The notes under the pieces: generated by a model
Told to the model about the DNA's origin: nothing
What the model saw: only the letters and a program-made list of their open reading frames with translations
The model's database searches: none
Position numbers and translations under genes: made by a program
NCBI GenBank assembly: GCA_023432465.1
Contig: JAEYUO010000003.1
Location: forward strand, 1 to 49,901
DNA: 49,901 nt
Reading direction: 5' to 3'
Origin: Planctomycetota bacterium
GTDB taxonomy: Bacteria; Planctomycetota; Phycisphaerae; Phycisphaerales; UBA1924
Shown: positions 8,710 to 15,644 of the stretch, piece after piece
Numbering within the stretch: the first letter of the stretch is position 1
How the letters are laid out: every line of letters starts with the position of its first letter

Positions 8710-9366
8710 CTACCGCCTCAGCAGGGGCGCGCCGGTGCGCTCTCGCACATACTCAAAGTCGATGCCGGGGCACAGCTCAACAAGCACAAACCCGTCGGGG
8801 GTGATGTCGATCACGGCGAGCTCGGTGTAGACACGGTTGATCACGCCGCGGCCCGTGAGCGGGTAGGTGCAGCGTTCAACGAGCTTCGGCTCGTCGTTCT
8901 TGGTGCAGTGCTGGGTAATGACGTAGACCGACTTGACGCCGGCGACGAGGTCCATCGCCCCGCCGACAGCGGGGATGGCATCCGGCTCGCCGGTGGACCA
9001 GTTGGCCAGGTCGCCATTGGAGGCAACCTGCATCGCCCCCAGCACACACAGGTCGATGTGTCCGCCGCGGATCATCGCGAAGCTGTCGGCATGGTGGAAG
9101 TACGCCGCCCCCGGCAGCGCGGTCACCTGCCGCTTCCCGGCGTTGATCAGTTCCGGGTCGCCCGCGCCCTGCTTGGGCGATGGTCCCATGCCCAGCAAGC
9201 CGTTCTCGGTGTGATAGATGAGCGTGCGGCCCTCCGGCACAAAGCGGGCGACAAGCTCGGGGATGCCGATGCCGAGGTTGACGTACGAGCCGTTGGGGAT
9301 ATCGAGGGCGAGCCGACGGGCCATGTCGTCTCTGGACCACCCGATCTGCGCGGTGTCTGTCGTCAT
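8710..9366 (-). CDS. 3-oxoacid CoA-transferase subunit B
   Basis: The 218-residue beta subunit of a family I CoA-transferase has NLGIGIPELVARFVP and the catalytic-glutamate motif YHTENGLLGMGP (Glu54), which forms the glutamyl-CoA thioester. GGHIDLCVLGAMQV and a C-terminal LVELCPGIDF-like segment also match ScoB/AtoA/PcaJ/CtfB. With subunit A it moves CoA from succinyl-CoA or acetyl-CoA to a 3-oxoacid. Its ATG overlaps the stop of subunit A by four bases (ATGA at 9363-9366), which indicates translational coupling and one-to-one assembly. The exact oxoacid cannot be decided from sequence. Confidence 0.92.
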   Translation of the reverse strand: MTTDTAQIGWSRDDMARRLALDIPNGSYVNLGIGIPELVARFVPEGRTLIYHTENGLLGMGPSPKQGAGDPELINAGKRQVTALPGAAYFHHADSFAMIRGGHIDLCVLGAMQVASNGDLANWSTGEPDAIPAVGGAMDLVAGVKSVYVITQHCTKNDEPKLVERCTYPLTGRGVINRVYTELAVIDITPDGFVLVELCPGIDFEYVRERTGAPLLRR

Positions 9367-10073
9367 GGATAGCTTGCCCCCGCCGCCACGAGTTCGGATT
9401 CGTGCACCGGCGCAGCCACTTCGACCACGCGATCAACGAAGATGCCGGGAGTGACCACCGCCTCGGGGTCGATGCCGCCCGGCTGAACAACCGAGTTCAC
9501 CTGAATGATCGACACCTTCGCGGCCATCGCCATGATGGGCCCGAAGTTGCGGGCGGTCTTGTTGTAGATCACGTTGCCGTGCGCATCGGCGCATCGCCCC
9601 TTGACGAGCGCGAAGTCTGCCCGAAGCCACCGCTCCAGCAGATACTCCTTGCCGTCGAAGATGCGGGACTCCTTGCCATCGGCCAGCGGCGTGCCCACCG
9701 CCGCGGGCGTATAGAACGCGGGGATGCCCGCACCGCCCGCGCGGATGCGCTCCGCGAGGGTCCCCTGCGGCACCAGTTCAAGCTCGACCTTGCCGCGCCG
9801 ATACAGATCGGGGAAGACCGTCGAGTTGGCCGTCCGAGGGAACGAGCAGATGACCTTGGCGACACGCTCGGCCTTGAGGAGCGCGGCAAGGCCGACCTCC
9901 CCGCTGCCGGTGTTGTTGCTGATCACGGTCAGGCCGCGCGCCCCCTGATCGATGAGGGCATGGATGAGCTCGATGGGGCTTCCGGCCTCACCGAAGCCGC
10001 CGATCATGACCGTCGCGCCGTCGGGGATGTCCGTGACGGCCTGGGCGGGACCTTGGACTCGCTTGTCGATCAT
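9363..10073 (-). CDS. 3-oxoacid CoA-transferase subunit A
   Basis: The 236-residue alpha subunit matches ScoA/AtoD/PcaI/CtfA. The CoA-binding motif is VMIGGFGEAGSPIELI near residues 22-37, followed by NNTGSGEVGLAAL, LVPQGTLAERIRAGGAGIPAFYTP in two runs, and a VGTPLADGKE segment. It forms an (AB)n enzyme with the subunit encoded by the overlapping downstream gene. It starts 12 bases after the stop of the radical SAM aminomutase, so the four minus-strand genes (aminomutase, A, B, aminotransferase) very probably make one operon. Confidence 0.92.
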   Translation of the reverse strand: MIDKRVQGPAQAVTDIPDGATVMIGGFGEAGSPIELIHALIDQGARGLTVISNNTGSGEVGLAALLKAERVAKVICSFPRTANSTVFPDLYRRGKVELELVPQGTLAERIRAGGAGIPAFYTPAAVGTPLADGKESRIFDGKEYLLERWLRADFALVKGRCADAHGNVIYNKTARNFGPIMAMAAKVSIIQVNSVVQPGGIDPEAVVTPGIFVDRVVEVAAPVHESELVAAGASYP

Positions 10074-10085
10074 CTCGTGTGTCGC

Positions 10086-11516
10086 TCAGTGTGCCGCCAG
10101 CGTCGTGGCATCCTTGACGCGCGAGTAGTCATAGAGGCCTGCCTCATCGAACAGCACCCGGTCCTCGTAGTCGTTGAACCAGATGGCCTTGGGGTTGCGT
10201 CCCACGATGCAGACCTTGCAGCGGTCGGGCGCGCTGCCCGCGTTGCGAAGGATCTTGAAGATCACAACGCCGTGCTCCGCGCCGGCGAGCCCGGGGATCG
10301 GCTCATTGGTGACCGCGACGACCTCGGTCTTGCCCTTGTAGTGCGTGATCGAAAGCCGGGCGTGCGCCTCAACGCCGGAGAGCCCCTTCTGCGATTCGTT
10401 AAGAATCTGCCACGCACGCTCGATCGGAATGTTGAACGCCTTGTACGCGACAATGTCGCGTCCGCAGAAGAAGTAATGGTTGTCCGCGCCGACGCGCTTG
10501 ATCTCGCGCTGCATGATGCGCAGGGCATCGGGGTCGTCGTTGATGTCGCGGATGATCGGCGTCTGATTCTCGACGGTGATCCAGCCGCGGGCCAGCACGC
10601 CGCGCATCGCCGCGCCGGTGTCGGGGACCCACTGGTAGATGCCCTTGTCGTCCTGCACGTAGTCGCCGTTGTCGTCCTTGATCAGGAACTCATCGGGGTG
10701 CTCGAAGTGCACCATGATGTGCAGACCGACTTCGGGATACGCCTCGTGGAAGGCGTCGAGCATCGCGAGGAACGTCTCGTCGAAACGCTTGGGATAGAAC
10801 GCCATCTCCTTGGTGCCGATGCGGATCGATTCGATGCCGGACTCGGCCAGCGCCGCGAGCCACGCGGCGATCTTCGAGTTGTTCAGCACCATCGGGTCGC
10901 CGCCGGAGAGGAGGATCTCGCGGAGCTTCTCGCGCCCGGAGTCAGGGTGGCGTCCGCCGTTGGCGGCCACCTTGGCGTTGAACTCGCGAATGTACTCGGT
11001 CACCGCCGGAATCTCGGCCAGGCCCTTCTTGGCGACGGTTCCATCCTTGCGGGCGATCTCCTTGCGGGCGATCAGCTCCTCGCGATAGCAGAACCGGCAG
11101 TGGGCCGAGCATGTGGAAACCACATACAGCAGCCCCATCTCGTACTTGTGAAGCAGGCCCTCGACCGGGCTGTAGTCCATCTGGTGGCCCGGGTCCTCCG
11201 AGCCGGCAAGGTCCATCGTCTCGTCCGGGCTGGCCTTCACCAGCCGCTGCATCGGCTTGCTCTTGGTCGCAAGGTCGAAGTAGTGCCGCGTCACCTTCAC
11301 GGGCATGCGCTTCTCGACATCCCGCGGCGAGTTCTTCAGGCCGCCCAGCTGCACCAGCTCCTCGCGGCTGTAGAAGTTCATCATGTCCTGCGGCGCACGC
11401 TCATCGATGAACGGCGCCAGACCATTGATGATCTCTCGCTTGTACTGCGCATCCACAACACGCTCGAGGAAGGCCCGCTCGCGGTCGGTCTGCACATATT
11501 CCTGGATCGACGGCAT
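10086..11516 (-). CDS. KamA-family radical SAM aminomutase (lysine 2,3-aminomutase-like)
   Basis: The ATG at 11514-11516 is preferred because GGGAGAA lies just upstream and the protein then begins MPSIQEYV; the longer frame runs through the promoter. The 476-residue product has the radical SAM cluster CSAHCRFC (Cys136, 140, 143), Arg145 after it as in KamA, the SAM-binding ILLSGGDPM, and IRIGTKEMAFYPKRF. KamA enzymes use a 4Fe-4S cluster, SAM and PLP to shift an amino group from C2 to C3. Two points differ from true lysine 2,3-aminomutase. The PGGGGK lysine loop is replaced by HYKGKTEVV (Lys396 likely), and the two aspartates that hold the lysine side chain are not evident. A roughly 25-residue insertion lies near 275-300. 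The substrate may therefore not be lysine. Confidence 0.85.
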   Translation of the reverse strand: MPSIQEYVQTDRERAFLERVVDAQYKREIINGLAPFIDERAPQDMMNFYSREELVQLGGLKNSPRDVEKRMPVKVTRHYFDLATKSKPMQRLVKASPDETMDLAGSEDPGHQMDYSPVEGLLHKYEMGLLYVVSTCSAHCRFCYREELIARKEIARKDGTVAKKGLAEIPAVTEYIREFNAKVAANGGRHPDSGREKLREILLSGGDPMVLNNSKIAAWLAALAESGIESIRIGTKEMAFYPKRFDETFLAMLDAFHEAYPEVGLHIMVHFEHPDEFLIKDDNGDYVQDDKGIYQWVPDTGAAMRGVLARGWITVENQTPIIRDINDDPDALRIMQREIKRVGADNHYFFCGRDIVAYKAFNIPIERAWQILNESQKGLSGVEAHARLSITHYKGKTEVVAVTNEPIPGLAGAEHGVVIFKILRNAGSAPDRCKVCIVGRNPKAIWFNDYEDRVLFDEAGLYDYSRVKDATTLAAH

Positions 11517-11618
11517 CGGAAAGTTCTCCCGAAGGGTGCCCCGATTCCGGGGCGATTCTGAAATCAGGTGTACACTACGGCAGGGAAAGTGTAACCCAAT
11601 GACCAATGGGGTGCCAGC
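11517..11618. promoter_or_regulatory. Divergent control region between the aminomutase operon and the RpiR regulator
   Basis: These 102 bases separate two divergent start codons. They hold a perfect palindrome GTGTACAC (11568-11575), a second half-like GTGTAAC about 12 bases to the right (from 11590), and an imperfect palindrome CCCA-N8-TGGG (11595-11610). A perfect hairpin GCCCCG-ATTC-CGGGGC (11538-11553) would fall in the aminomutase mRNA leader, just upstream of its ribosome binding site. These are plausible operators for the RpiR protein, but no strong -35/-10 pair is evident. Confidence 0.45.
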
Positions 11619-12491
11619 ATGTCACTGCAGGAACTCATTGCTCCCGTCAGCGATAGGCTGACGCCTACCGAACGACGAATCAGCACCCTCCTGCTCGAGG
11701 ATGCCACGCTGCTTGCCTTTGGAACCGTCTCGGACATCGCCGAGCAGGTAGGCACCAGCAGACCTTCTATCGTCCGATTCGCCAACAAACTGGGATTCGA
11801 CGGCTTCACAAGCCTCCAAGGCTGGGTCCGCCAGGATCTGGCCAAGCAGCTCTCCAGCCCCAGCCAGCGCATCCGGCAGATGAGCGGCGGTGCACCGCCC
11901 ATCCGCGCTGCGCTCGAACACGCCGTGCGCCAGACGCTCGAGACGCTGGATGACCGCCGCATCGAGACCATGGCCGCGCCCATCGCCAAAGCCCGCGCCG
12001 TCTGGATCCTCTCCGGCGAGACCTCCATGGCCGGGGCGATCGTCCTGCACAGCGGCCTGTCGATGGTGAGGCCGCATGTTCACCTTGTCCACGAGCAGAC
12101 CGCAGCGCGCCAGCTCAGCAGCGCGCGGGCCGGGGATGCCGCGGTCGTGTACGACTTCGCACGCTACCGGCGGCACTCGGTCATCGCCGCCCGGACACTC
12201 GCGGAACTCGGTGTGACACTCATCGCCATCACCGATGGCCCCCTGTCCCCGCTGGCATCGCTGACGGGAACCTGGTGCAAGCTCCACATCCCCGCGGCCG
12301 GGCCGTTCGATAGCGCGGTGCCATCGGTTCTGACCTCGGAACTGATCACCGCGCGCGTCGTCGGCATGCTCGGCAAAAGGGCCCACGAGCAGATCGACCG
12401 GCTCGAGGAACTCTGGCAGCGGATGGGAACGTTCCTGGAATACGTGCCGCGGCACGAAAAAAAGAACGCAAACCCGGGGACGGGCGCCTAA
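11619..12491 (+). CDS. MurR/RpiR family transcriptional regulator
   Basis: The 290-residue regulator has an N-terminal RpiR-type helix-turn-helix (about 1-77: LTPTERRISTLLL, VSDIAEQVGTSRPSIVRFANKLGFDGF) and a C-terminal SIS domain (about 115-265, including VWILSGETSMAGA). RpiR proteins usually sense phosphosugars through the SIS domain. Here the gene is transcribed away from the aminomutase/CoA-transferase operon with only 102 bases between starts, so it likely controls that operon and itself. The ligand would then be a pathway intermediate or an indirect signal. It is followed at once by gene remnants and the accessory island. Confidence 0.9.
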   Translation: MSLQELIAPVSDRLTPTERRISTLLLEDATLLAFGTVSDIAEQVGTSRPSIVRFANKLGFDGFTSLQGWVRQDLAKQLSSPSQRIRQMSGGAPPIRAALEHAVRQTLETLDDRRIETMAAPIAKARAVWILSGETSMAGAIVLHSGLSMVRPHVHLVHEQTAARQLSSARAGDAAVVYDFARYRRHSVIAARTLAELGVTLIAITDGPLSPLASLTGTWCKLHIPAAGPFDSAVPSVLTSELITARVVGMLGKRAHEQIDRLEELWQRMGTFLEYVPRHEKKNANPGTGA

Positions 12492-12497
12492 ACGCGA

Positions 12498-12743
12498 TCA
12501 ACGCGCAAACACATCGCGGGTTGGGAGCGGGCGTGAGGCGCGATGGATGGGCAGGTACGGCTTGGTCAGATCCTCCGCGGGCGATTGCGCCGGGCTGATG
12601 TTGTAGATGATGAACAGCCCGCCCGGCTTGAGCGACTCCCGCACCGCCGCAAGAAACGCCGCATCCTCCACCCCAAGCTTCACAAGCTGCCGCTCATCCA
12701 CCGTCTTGCCCGCGGGCGGCTCGGGGTGGATGCTCTCCAACTT
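12498..12743 (-). pseudogene. Remnant of a class I SAM methyltransferase gene
   Basis: Translated on the minus strand, this stretch reads as the middle of a methyltransferase: DERQLVKLGVEDAAFLAAV, then ESLKPGGLFIIYNISPAQSP, then a PYLP segment ending at a stop. LKPGG...YN is the usual late strand of Rossmann-fold methyltransferases. The SAM-binding N-terminal half is missing: upstream of about 12743 the frame loses all resemblance. The C-terminal end also looks cut. It lies at the left edge of the accessory island and probably records the recombination that placed it. Confidence 0.6.
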
Positions 12744-12756
12744 GCGGCCCGCCGCG

Positions 12757-12893
12757 CCGTCGGAGCAATCGGCCCCTTGGTGGGCGATATGGCGTACCTC
12801 TCCGCGGCTCGGTTGCTTGTGGAACTGGCGGGTTCGCACCCCGAAGCGATCTCCCCGGAGGTGGCCGAGCACGTCAAGCGGCGGGTGCGGTAG
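12757..12893 (+). pseudogene. 5'-truncated gene tail of unknown function
   Basis: A plus-strand frame reads GAIGPLVGDMAYLSAARLL, then VELAGSHPEAISPEVAEHV and KRRVR before a TAG. Its composition and helical pattern look like the C-terminus of a real protein, but no start codon or upstream domain belongs to it. It faces away from the methyltransferase remnant; both have lost their 5' ends at about 12743-12757. The following bases to 12960 hold no recognisable gene. Confidence 0.4.
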
Positions 12894-12961
12894 TCCGGCC
12901 CGATCCCCGCCCCCCGGCTCCGGGAGCGAGAGCGGGGTTCCCTCCCCCAACGGAGAGGCAC

Positions 12962-13020
12962 TTGACTCCTCCGAACCCCTAGGGGTGGTATACTTGACGG
13001 TCGCCAAACTCTTAGCGACC
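12962..13020 (+). promoter_or_regulatory. Promoter and operators of the island operon
   Basis: An extended -10 (TGG then TATACT, 12986-12994) lies 41 bases before the first start codon. A TTGACT upstream (12962-12967) is 21 bases away, too far for an ideal -35. Two perfect inverted repeats flank it: ACCCCTAGGGGT (12975-12986) just upstream, and GGTCGC-N10-GCGACC (12999-13020) just downstream of the -10. The second would cover the transcription start, as expected for autorepression by one of the operon's helix-turn-helix products. Confidence 0.55.
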
Positions 13021-13035
13021 GCTCAGGGGTACCCG

Positions 13036-13347
13036 ATGCCAGACAACAACGAACCGCTCCTCCGTGCAATCCTGTCCGTGACCGCCCGCCAGACGTTTCC
13101 GCCCGACAAACTGACAGAGATAGTGCTCTCGAAGCGGGCTAGCGCGAAGCAACTGACCGCGTTCAACTTGTGCGATGGCACGAGCACGCAGTCCGACATC
13201 GCTAAGAGCCTCAAACTCGACCAAGGGAACTTCAGTCGCACGGTCGCGCGATGGGTAGACGAGGGAGTTGTCTTTCGCATTGGCAAGGGGCGGGAGGCGA
13301 AGTTGCTTCACGTCTACCCGCTGAACAAGAAGGGAACCAGCAAGTGA
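13036..13347 (+). CDS. Small winged-helix (MarR-like) DNA-binding protein
   Basis: The 103-residue product starts at the ATG at 13036; the longer upstream frame reads through the promoter. Residues about 38-95 form a winged helix: KQLTAFNLCDGTSTQSDIAKSL in two runs, LDQGNFSRTVARWVDEGVV as recognition helix region, then a wing RIGKGREAKLLHVYPL. It is the first gene of a five-gene operon and the likely autoregulator. Its stop overlaps the next gene's GTG start (GTGA, 13344-13347). Codon use is visibly less GC-rich at third positions than in the flanking core genes. Confidence 0.75.
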   Translation: MPDNNEPLLRAILSVTARQTFPPDKLTEIVLSKRASAKQLTAFNLCDGTSTQSDIAKSLKLDQGNFSRTVARWVDEGVVFRIGKGREAKLLHVYPLNKKGTSK

Positions 13348-13583
13348 CCACCGATACCGCCCACCTCTCCCGTATCGAAGCGAAGTTGGACACACTCATC
13401 CGACTCCTCGCTCTTAGCGTTGCCTCAGACAACCACTCCCTGAAGGATCGGGCGATCCGTCTTCAAAGAGCGGGAATGTCCCCGAAGGAGATAGCGGCGC
13501 TTTGCGACACAACACCCAACACCGTGAGCGTCGCGCTCTCCACCGCGAAGCGTGAGAGCAAGGGCAAGAAGAAGTCCAAGTAG
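13344..13583 (+). CDS. Small sigma-region-4-like helix-turn-helix protein
   Basis: A GTG start at 13344 overlaps the previous stop and gives a 79-residue protein. It begins with an amphipathic helix (HLSRIEAKLDTLIRLLALSV) that could dimerise. The helix-turn-helix of sigma-factor region 4 type follows: RLQRAGMSPKEIAALCDTTPN and TVSVALSTAK. The tail is a basic KGKKKSK. Start choice rests on the coupling; no other start fits. It is probably a DNA-binding partner or co-regulator of the first gene. Confidence 0.7.
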   Translation: MTTDTAHLSRIEAKLDTLIRLLALSVASDNHSLKDRAIRLQRAGMSPKEIAALCDTTPNTVSVALSTAKRESKGKKKSK

Positions 13584-13594
13584 GAGCGCAATAG

Positions 13595-13804
13595 ATGGCG
13601 AAGGCAAAGACAGAGACTGTCGATCCGGTGGTGAGCGAACTCTCTGCGATCAAGCAACTCTTGATGATCGCGCTCCTCCGAGACGGCGTTCAACAGAGGC
13701 ACATCGCCAAAGCGCTTGGAGTGAGCAACGCCACGATCTCCCGCGCTTTGCCCAAGGGACTCCTGAAGGCGATCAAGAGCGCCGCAAACGGGGCGGAGGA
13801 GTGA
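13595..13804 (+). CDS. Very small helix-turn-helix protein
   Basis: The 69-residue product (ATG at 13595, AGGAG eight bases upstream) begins with a helix VVSELSAIKQLLMIALLRDG. A helix-turn-helix follows: VQQRHIAKALGVSNATISRA. It resembles the previous gene product in layout (helix, then HTH). The two may be diverged paralogues that form a heterodimer. No enzymatic residues are present. Confidence 0.7.
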   Translation: MAKAKTETVDPVVSELSAIKQLLMIALLRDGVQQRHIAKALGVSNATISRALPKGLLKAIKSAANGAEE

Positions 13805-13812
13805 GGTAGGCA

Positions 13813-14727
13813 ATGGCTCACGCAGTGACGGACTTCCTATCGAACTCGAACGAACACATCATGGAGGCTGTCAACGCCATTAGGCGGTCAGCCGACGCTC
13901 GCGCGGTCTTTGTCGCCATTCACACAGGCAAGCGGGCGGTGAAATCGGTCCCCGAGTTGGCCAAGAGCACCGGACTCTCGGAGAAGGTGGTGCTCACGCA
14001 CGGGAAGAAGTTCGCCAAACTTCACCTCATCGAGCAGATACGGGAGAATGGGCGGACGGCGTATCGAAAGAACCCATCGCTTCAAGCGAAGAAGGCGAAG
14101 ATTCTCTCGCTCGCTGCGAGCAAGGCCAAGCGGGAGGCTTACCCGACAAAGCGGAATGCGTCGGTTTCCGTCACTGTGAACGGGCGCGGTTCATCTCGCC
14201 CAAAGGCTATCGCGCTCACCATAAACGACATCGACTCCTTCAAGTCCGTAAGGAAGGTGAAACCAGACGGATTCATTCCCCGCACGGTGTCCGAAGACCA
14301 GTTCAAGCGCGGAGTTCAAGCCATTCTCGGCGAACCCGGAGACTGGAGGGATTGGGGCGGTGAGATGTTCGACCTTTCCTCGACCCAGTTAGTCTATAAA
14401 GGCAAACGCATCGGCGCGGTATTCGCGTTCAAAGGTCCGGGAACGCGGGGGCCGCTCACGCCGAAGAAGATGGGAAAGAACGGGGACCAGATCGGGCGCA
14501 TGTATAAGGGCGTGGGGCGGGTCTTCATCCTTCAGTACGGGGAGAGCGTAGAGGAGAGTGTCCGCCAGTTGATGCGAACCCATGCGGTGGAGAAGTCCGA
14601 TGCCACCGGGGAGCCGATCTACCACGTTGTCATCGACGGTACCGACTCGCACCGTTTGTATCGCGCCTACTCCACCGAGTTCGCCAAGGCAGCGAAGAAG
14701 AAGGCGAAGAAGAAGGCCAAGCGATGA
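13813..14727 (+). CDS. Winged-helix protein with nuclease-like C-terminal domain, island effector candidate
   Basis: The 304-residue protein has a winged-helix-like N-terminus (about 28-85: SVPELAKSTGLSEKVVLTHG and KKFAKLHLIEQIRENGRTAY), a linker rich in Lys, and a C-terminal domain (about 150-285). The C-terminal part has DWRDWGGEMFDLSS (Asp177, Asp180, Glu184, Asp187), then GKRIGAVFAFKGPG (Lys207), then a KMGKNGDQIGRMY motif and a strand RVFILQYG. Acidic residues followed by a beta-strand ending in F-K resemble a PD-(D/E)XK-type nuclease core. This is an inference; the family has no function I know. The tail is KKKAKKKAKR. The next gene overlaps by four bases. Confidence 0.55.
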   Translation: MAHAVTDFLSNSNEHIMEAVNAIRRSADARAVFVAIHTGKRAVKSVPELAKSTGLSEKVVLTHGKKFAKLHLIEQIRENGRTAYRKNPSLQAKKAKILSLAASKAKREAYPTKRNASVSVTVNGRGSSRPKAIALTINDIDSFKSVRKVKPDGFIPRTVSEDQFKRGVQAILGEPGDWRDWGGEMFDLSSTQLVYKGKRIGAVFAFKGPGTRGPLTPKKMGKNGDQIGRMYKGVGRVFILQYGESVEESVRQLMRTHAVEKSDATGEPIYHVVIDGTDSHRLYRAYSTEFAKAAKKKAKKKAKR

Positions 14728-15395
14728 GCGTTACCCTCGCCGAGATCGGCCTCGTTGATTGGGCCAATACCGTCATTGGACTTGTCGGCCTTGGGGCCGC
14801 GGGGTTCGCATTGCTCCAGACCCGGCGCTCCAACAAGGCCGCGGCGGAGGCGAACACCATCAGCCGCGGAGCAAACGACCTCGCCGGGCAAGCCAACCGA
14901 TACGCGGAGAAGGCCCTTCAACTCCAAGAGGAGGAGGGCCTCGTGCGGCTCGTGGTGAAGCCTCGCATGATGATCCTCGTTGGCGACGATGAAGACGACG
15001 ACCGACGACCGCGCCCGGTGGTAGAGGTGGTAAACCTCAGCGCCTTCCCTGTGACCGTCACAGGCATTCATTGGAGGGCGGAGGGCGAGAAGGGGAAGCA
15101 ATCGTTCTACTGGAAGAACCCGACCGTCGCCAACCCGTTCGGCCAACTCCCTGCCCGTCTCCCGCCCCGAGAGGCACTCACCGCGTTGGGCATCCCAACG
15201 AGTTTCAAGAGCCTTGACGACCTCGCCTCAATCACCGCCGCGGTCGCCTACACCGCGTGCGGTGAGGAGTTCGAGGGCATGACCGATCAATGGCGGGAAA
15301 CGGTGGCAAAGATGGTGGCGGAGGGGAAATCCGTTGAGGCCGCGAAAAAATCCTGCCCCCCACCTCGCGGCCCGCTCGGTCTAGCCATTTTCTAG
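14724..15395 (+). CDS. Membrane-anchored protein of unknown function
   Basis: The ATG at 14724 overlaps the previous stop (ATGA). The 223-residue product has one transmembrane helix at about 13-31 (TVIGLVGLGAAGFALLQTRR), a coiled-coil-like stretch to about 70, and a soluble domain with a beta-strand pattern (VRLVVKPRMMILVG, VVEVVNLSAFPVTVTGIHW). This layout is common in small phage and defence-island membrane proteins whose function is not known. Coupling to the nuclease-like protein suggests the two work together, for example as effector and membrane partner. The gene ends eight bases before the terminator shared with tRNA-Asp. Confidence 0.6.
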   Translation: MSVTLAEIGLVDWANTVIGLVGLGAAGFALLQTRRSNKAAAEANTISRGANDLAGQANRYAEKALQLQEEEGLVRLVVKPRMMILVGDDEDDDRRPRPVVEVVNLSAFPVTVTGIHWRAEGEKGKQSFYWKNPTVANPFGQLPARLPPREALTALGIPTSFKSLDDLASITAAVAYTACGEEFEGMTDQWRETVAKMVAEGKSVEAAKKSCPPPRGPLGLAIF

Positions 15396-15403
15396 CCAAA
15401 TGA

Positions 15404-15428
15404 AAACGGCCCCATAAAAGGGCCGTTT
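15404..15428. terminator. Bidirectional terminator between the island operon and tRNA-Asp
   Basis: A nine-base-pair stem (AAACGGCCC, loop CATAAAA, GGGCCGTTT) lies between the last island stop codon and the 3' end of the tRNA gene. On the minus strand it is followed by a T-rich run (TTTTCATTT), on the plus strand by GTTTCA. It can therefore end both transcripts. Confidence 0.75.
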
Positions 15429-15432
15429 CAAG

Positions 15433-15506
<74 letters not shown>

Positions 15507-15550
15507 AAACTTGTCGCTCGCTCCAGCCGCGGCGGCTAAAGCAGCCGAGA

Positions 15551-15578
15551 AATGTAGACTGTGGTCGGCCAGTGTCAA
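15551..15578 (-). promoter_or_regulatory. Promoter of tRNA-Asp
   Basis: On the minus strand TTGACA (15578-15573), 16 bases, then TACATT (15556-15551). The -35 is a perfect consensus. The predicted start lies about 35-40 bases upstream of the mature tRNA 5' end at 15506, which fits a tRNA precursor leader. Confidence 0.7.
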
Positions 15579-15644
15579 GTATTGAGCCGGGCTTGTGTTG
15601 CGTTCACCGCTCGCGGATCGCGAGAAACGCCTGCCCGCTCACAC

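Noticed and set aside
9402..11561. A 719-codon plus-strand open frame
   Set aside because: It is antisense to CoA-transferase A and the aminomutase; a shadow of strong codon bias.
13036..13347. A 246-codon frame starting at 12607 for the first island gene
   Set aside because: It would run through the remnant junction, the promoter and both operators. Only the part from 13036 has a helix-turn-helix pattern.
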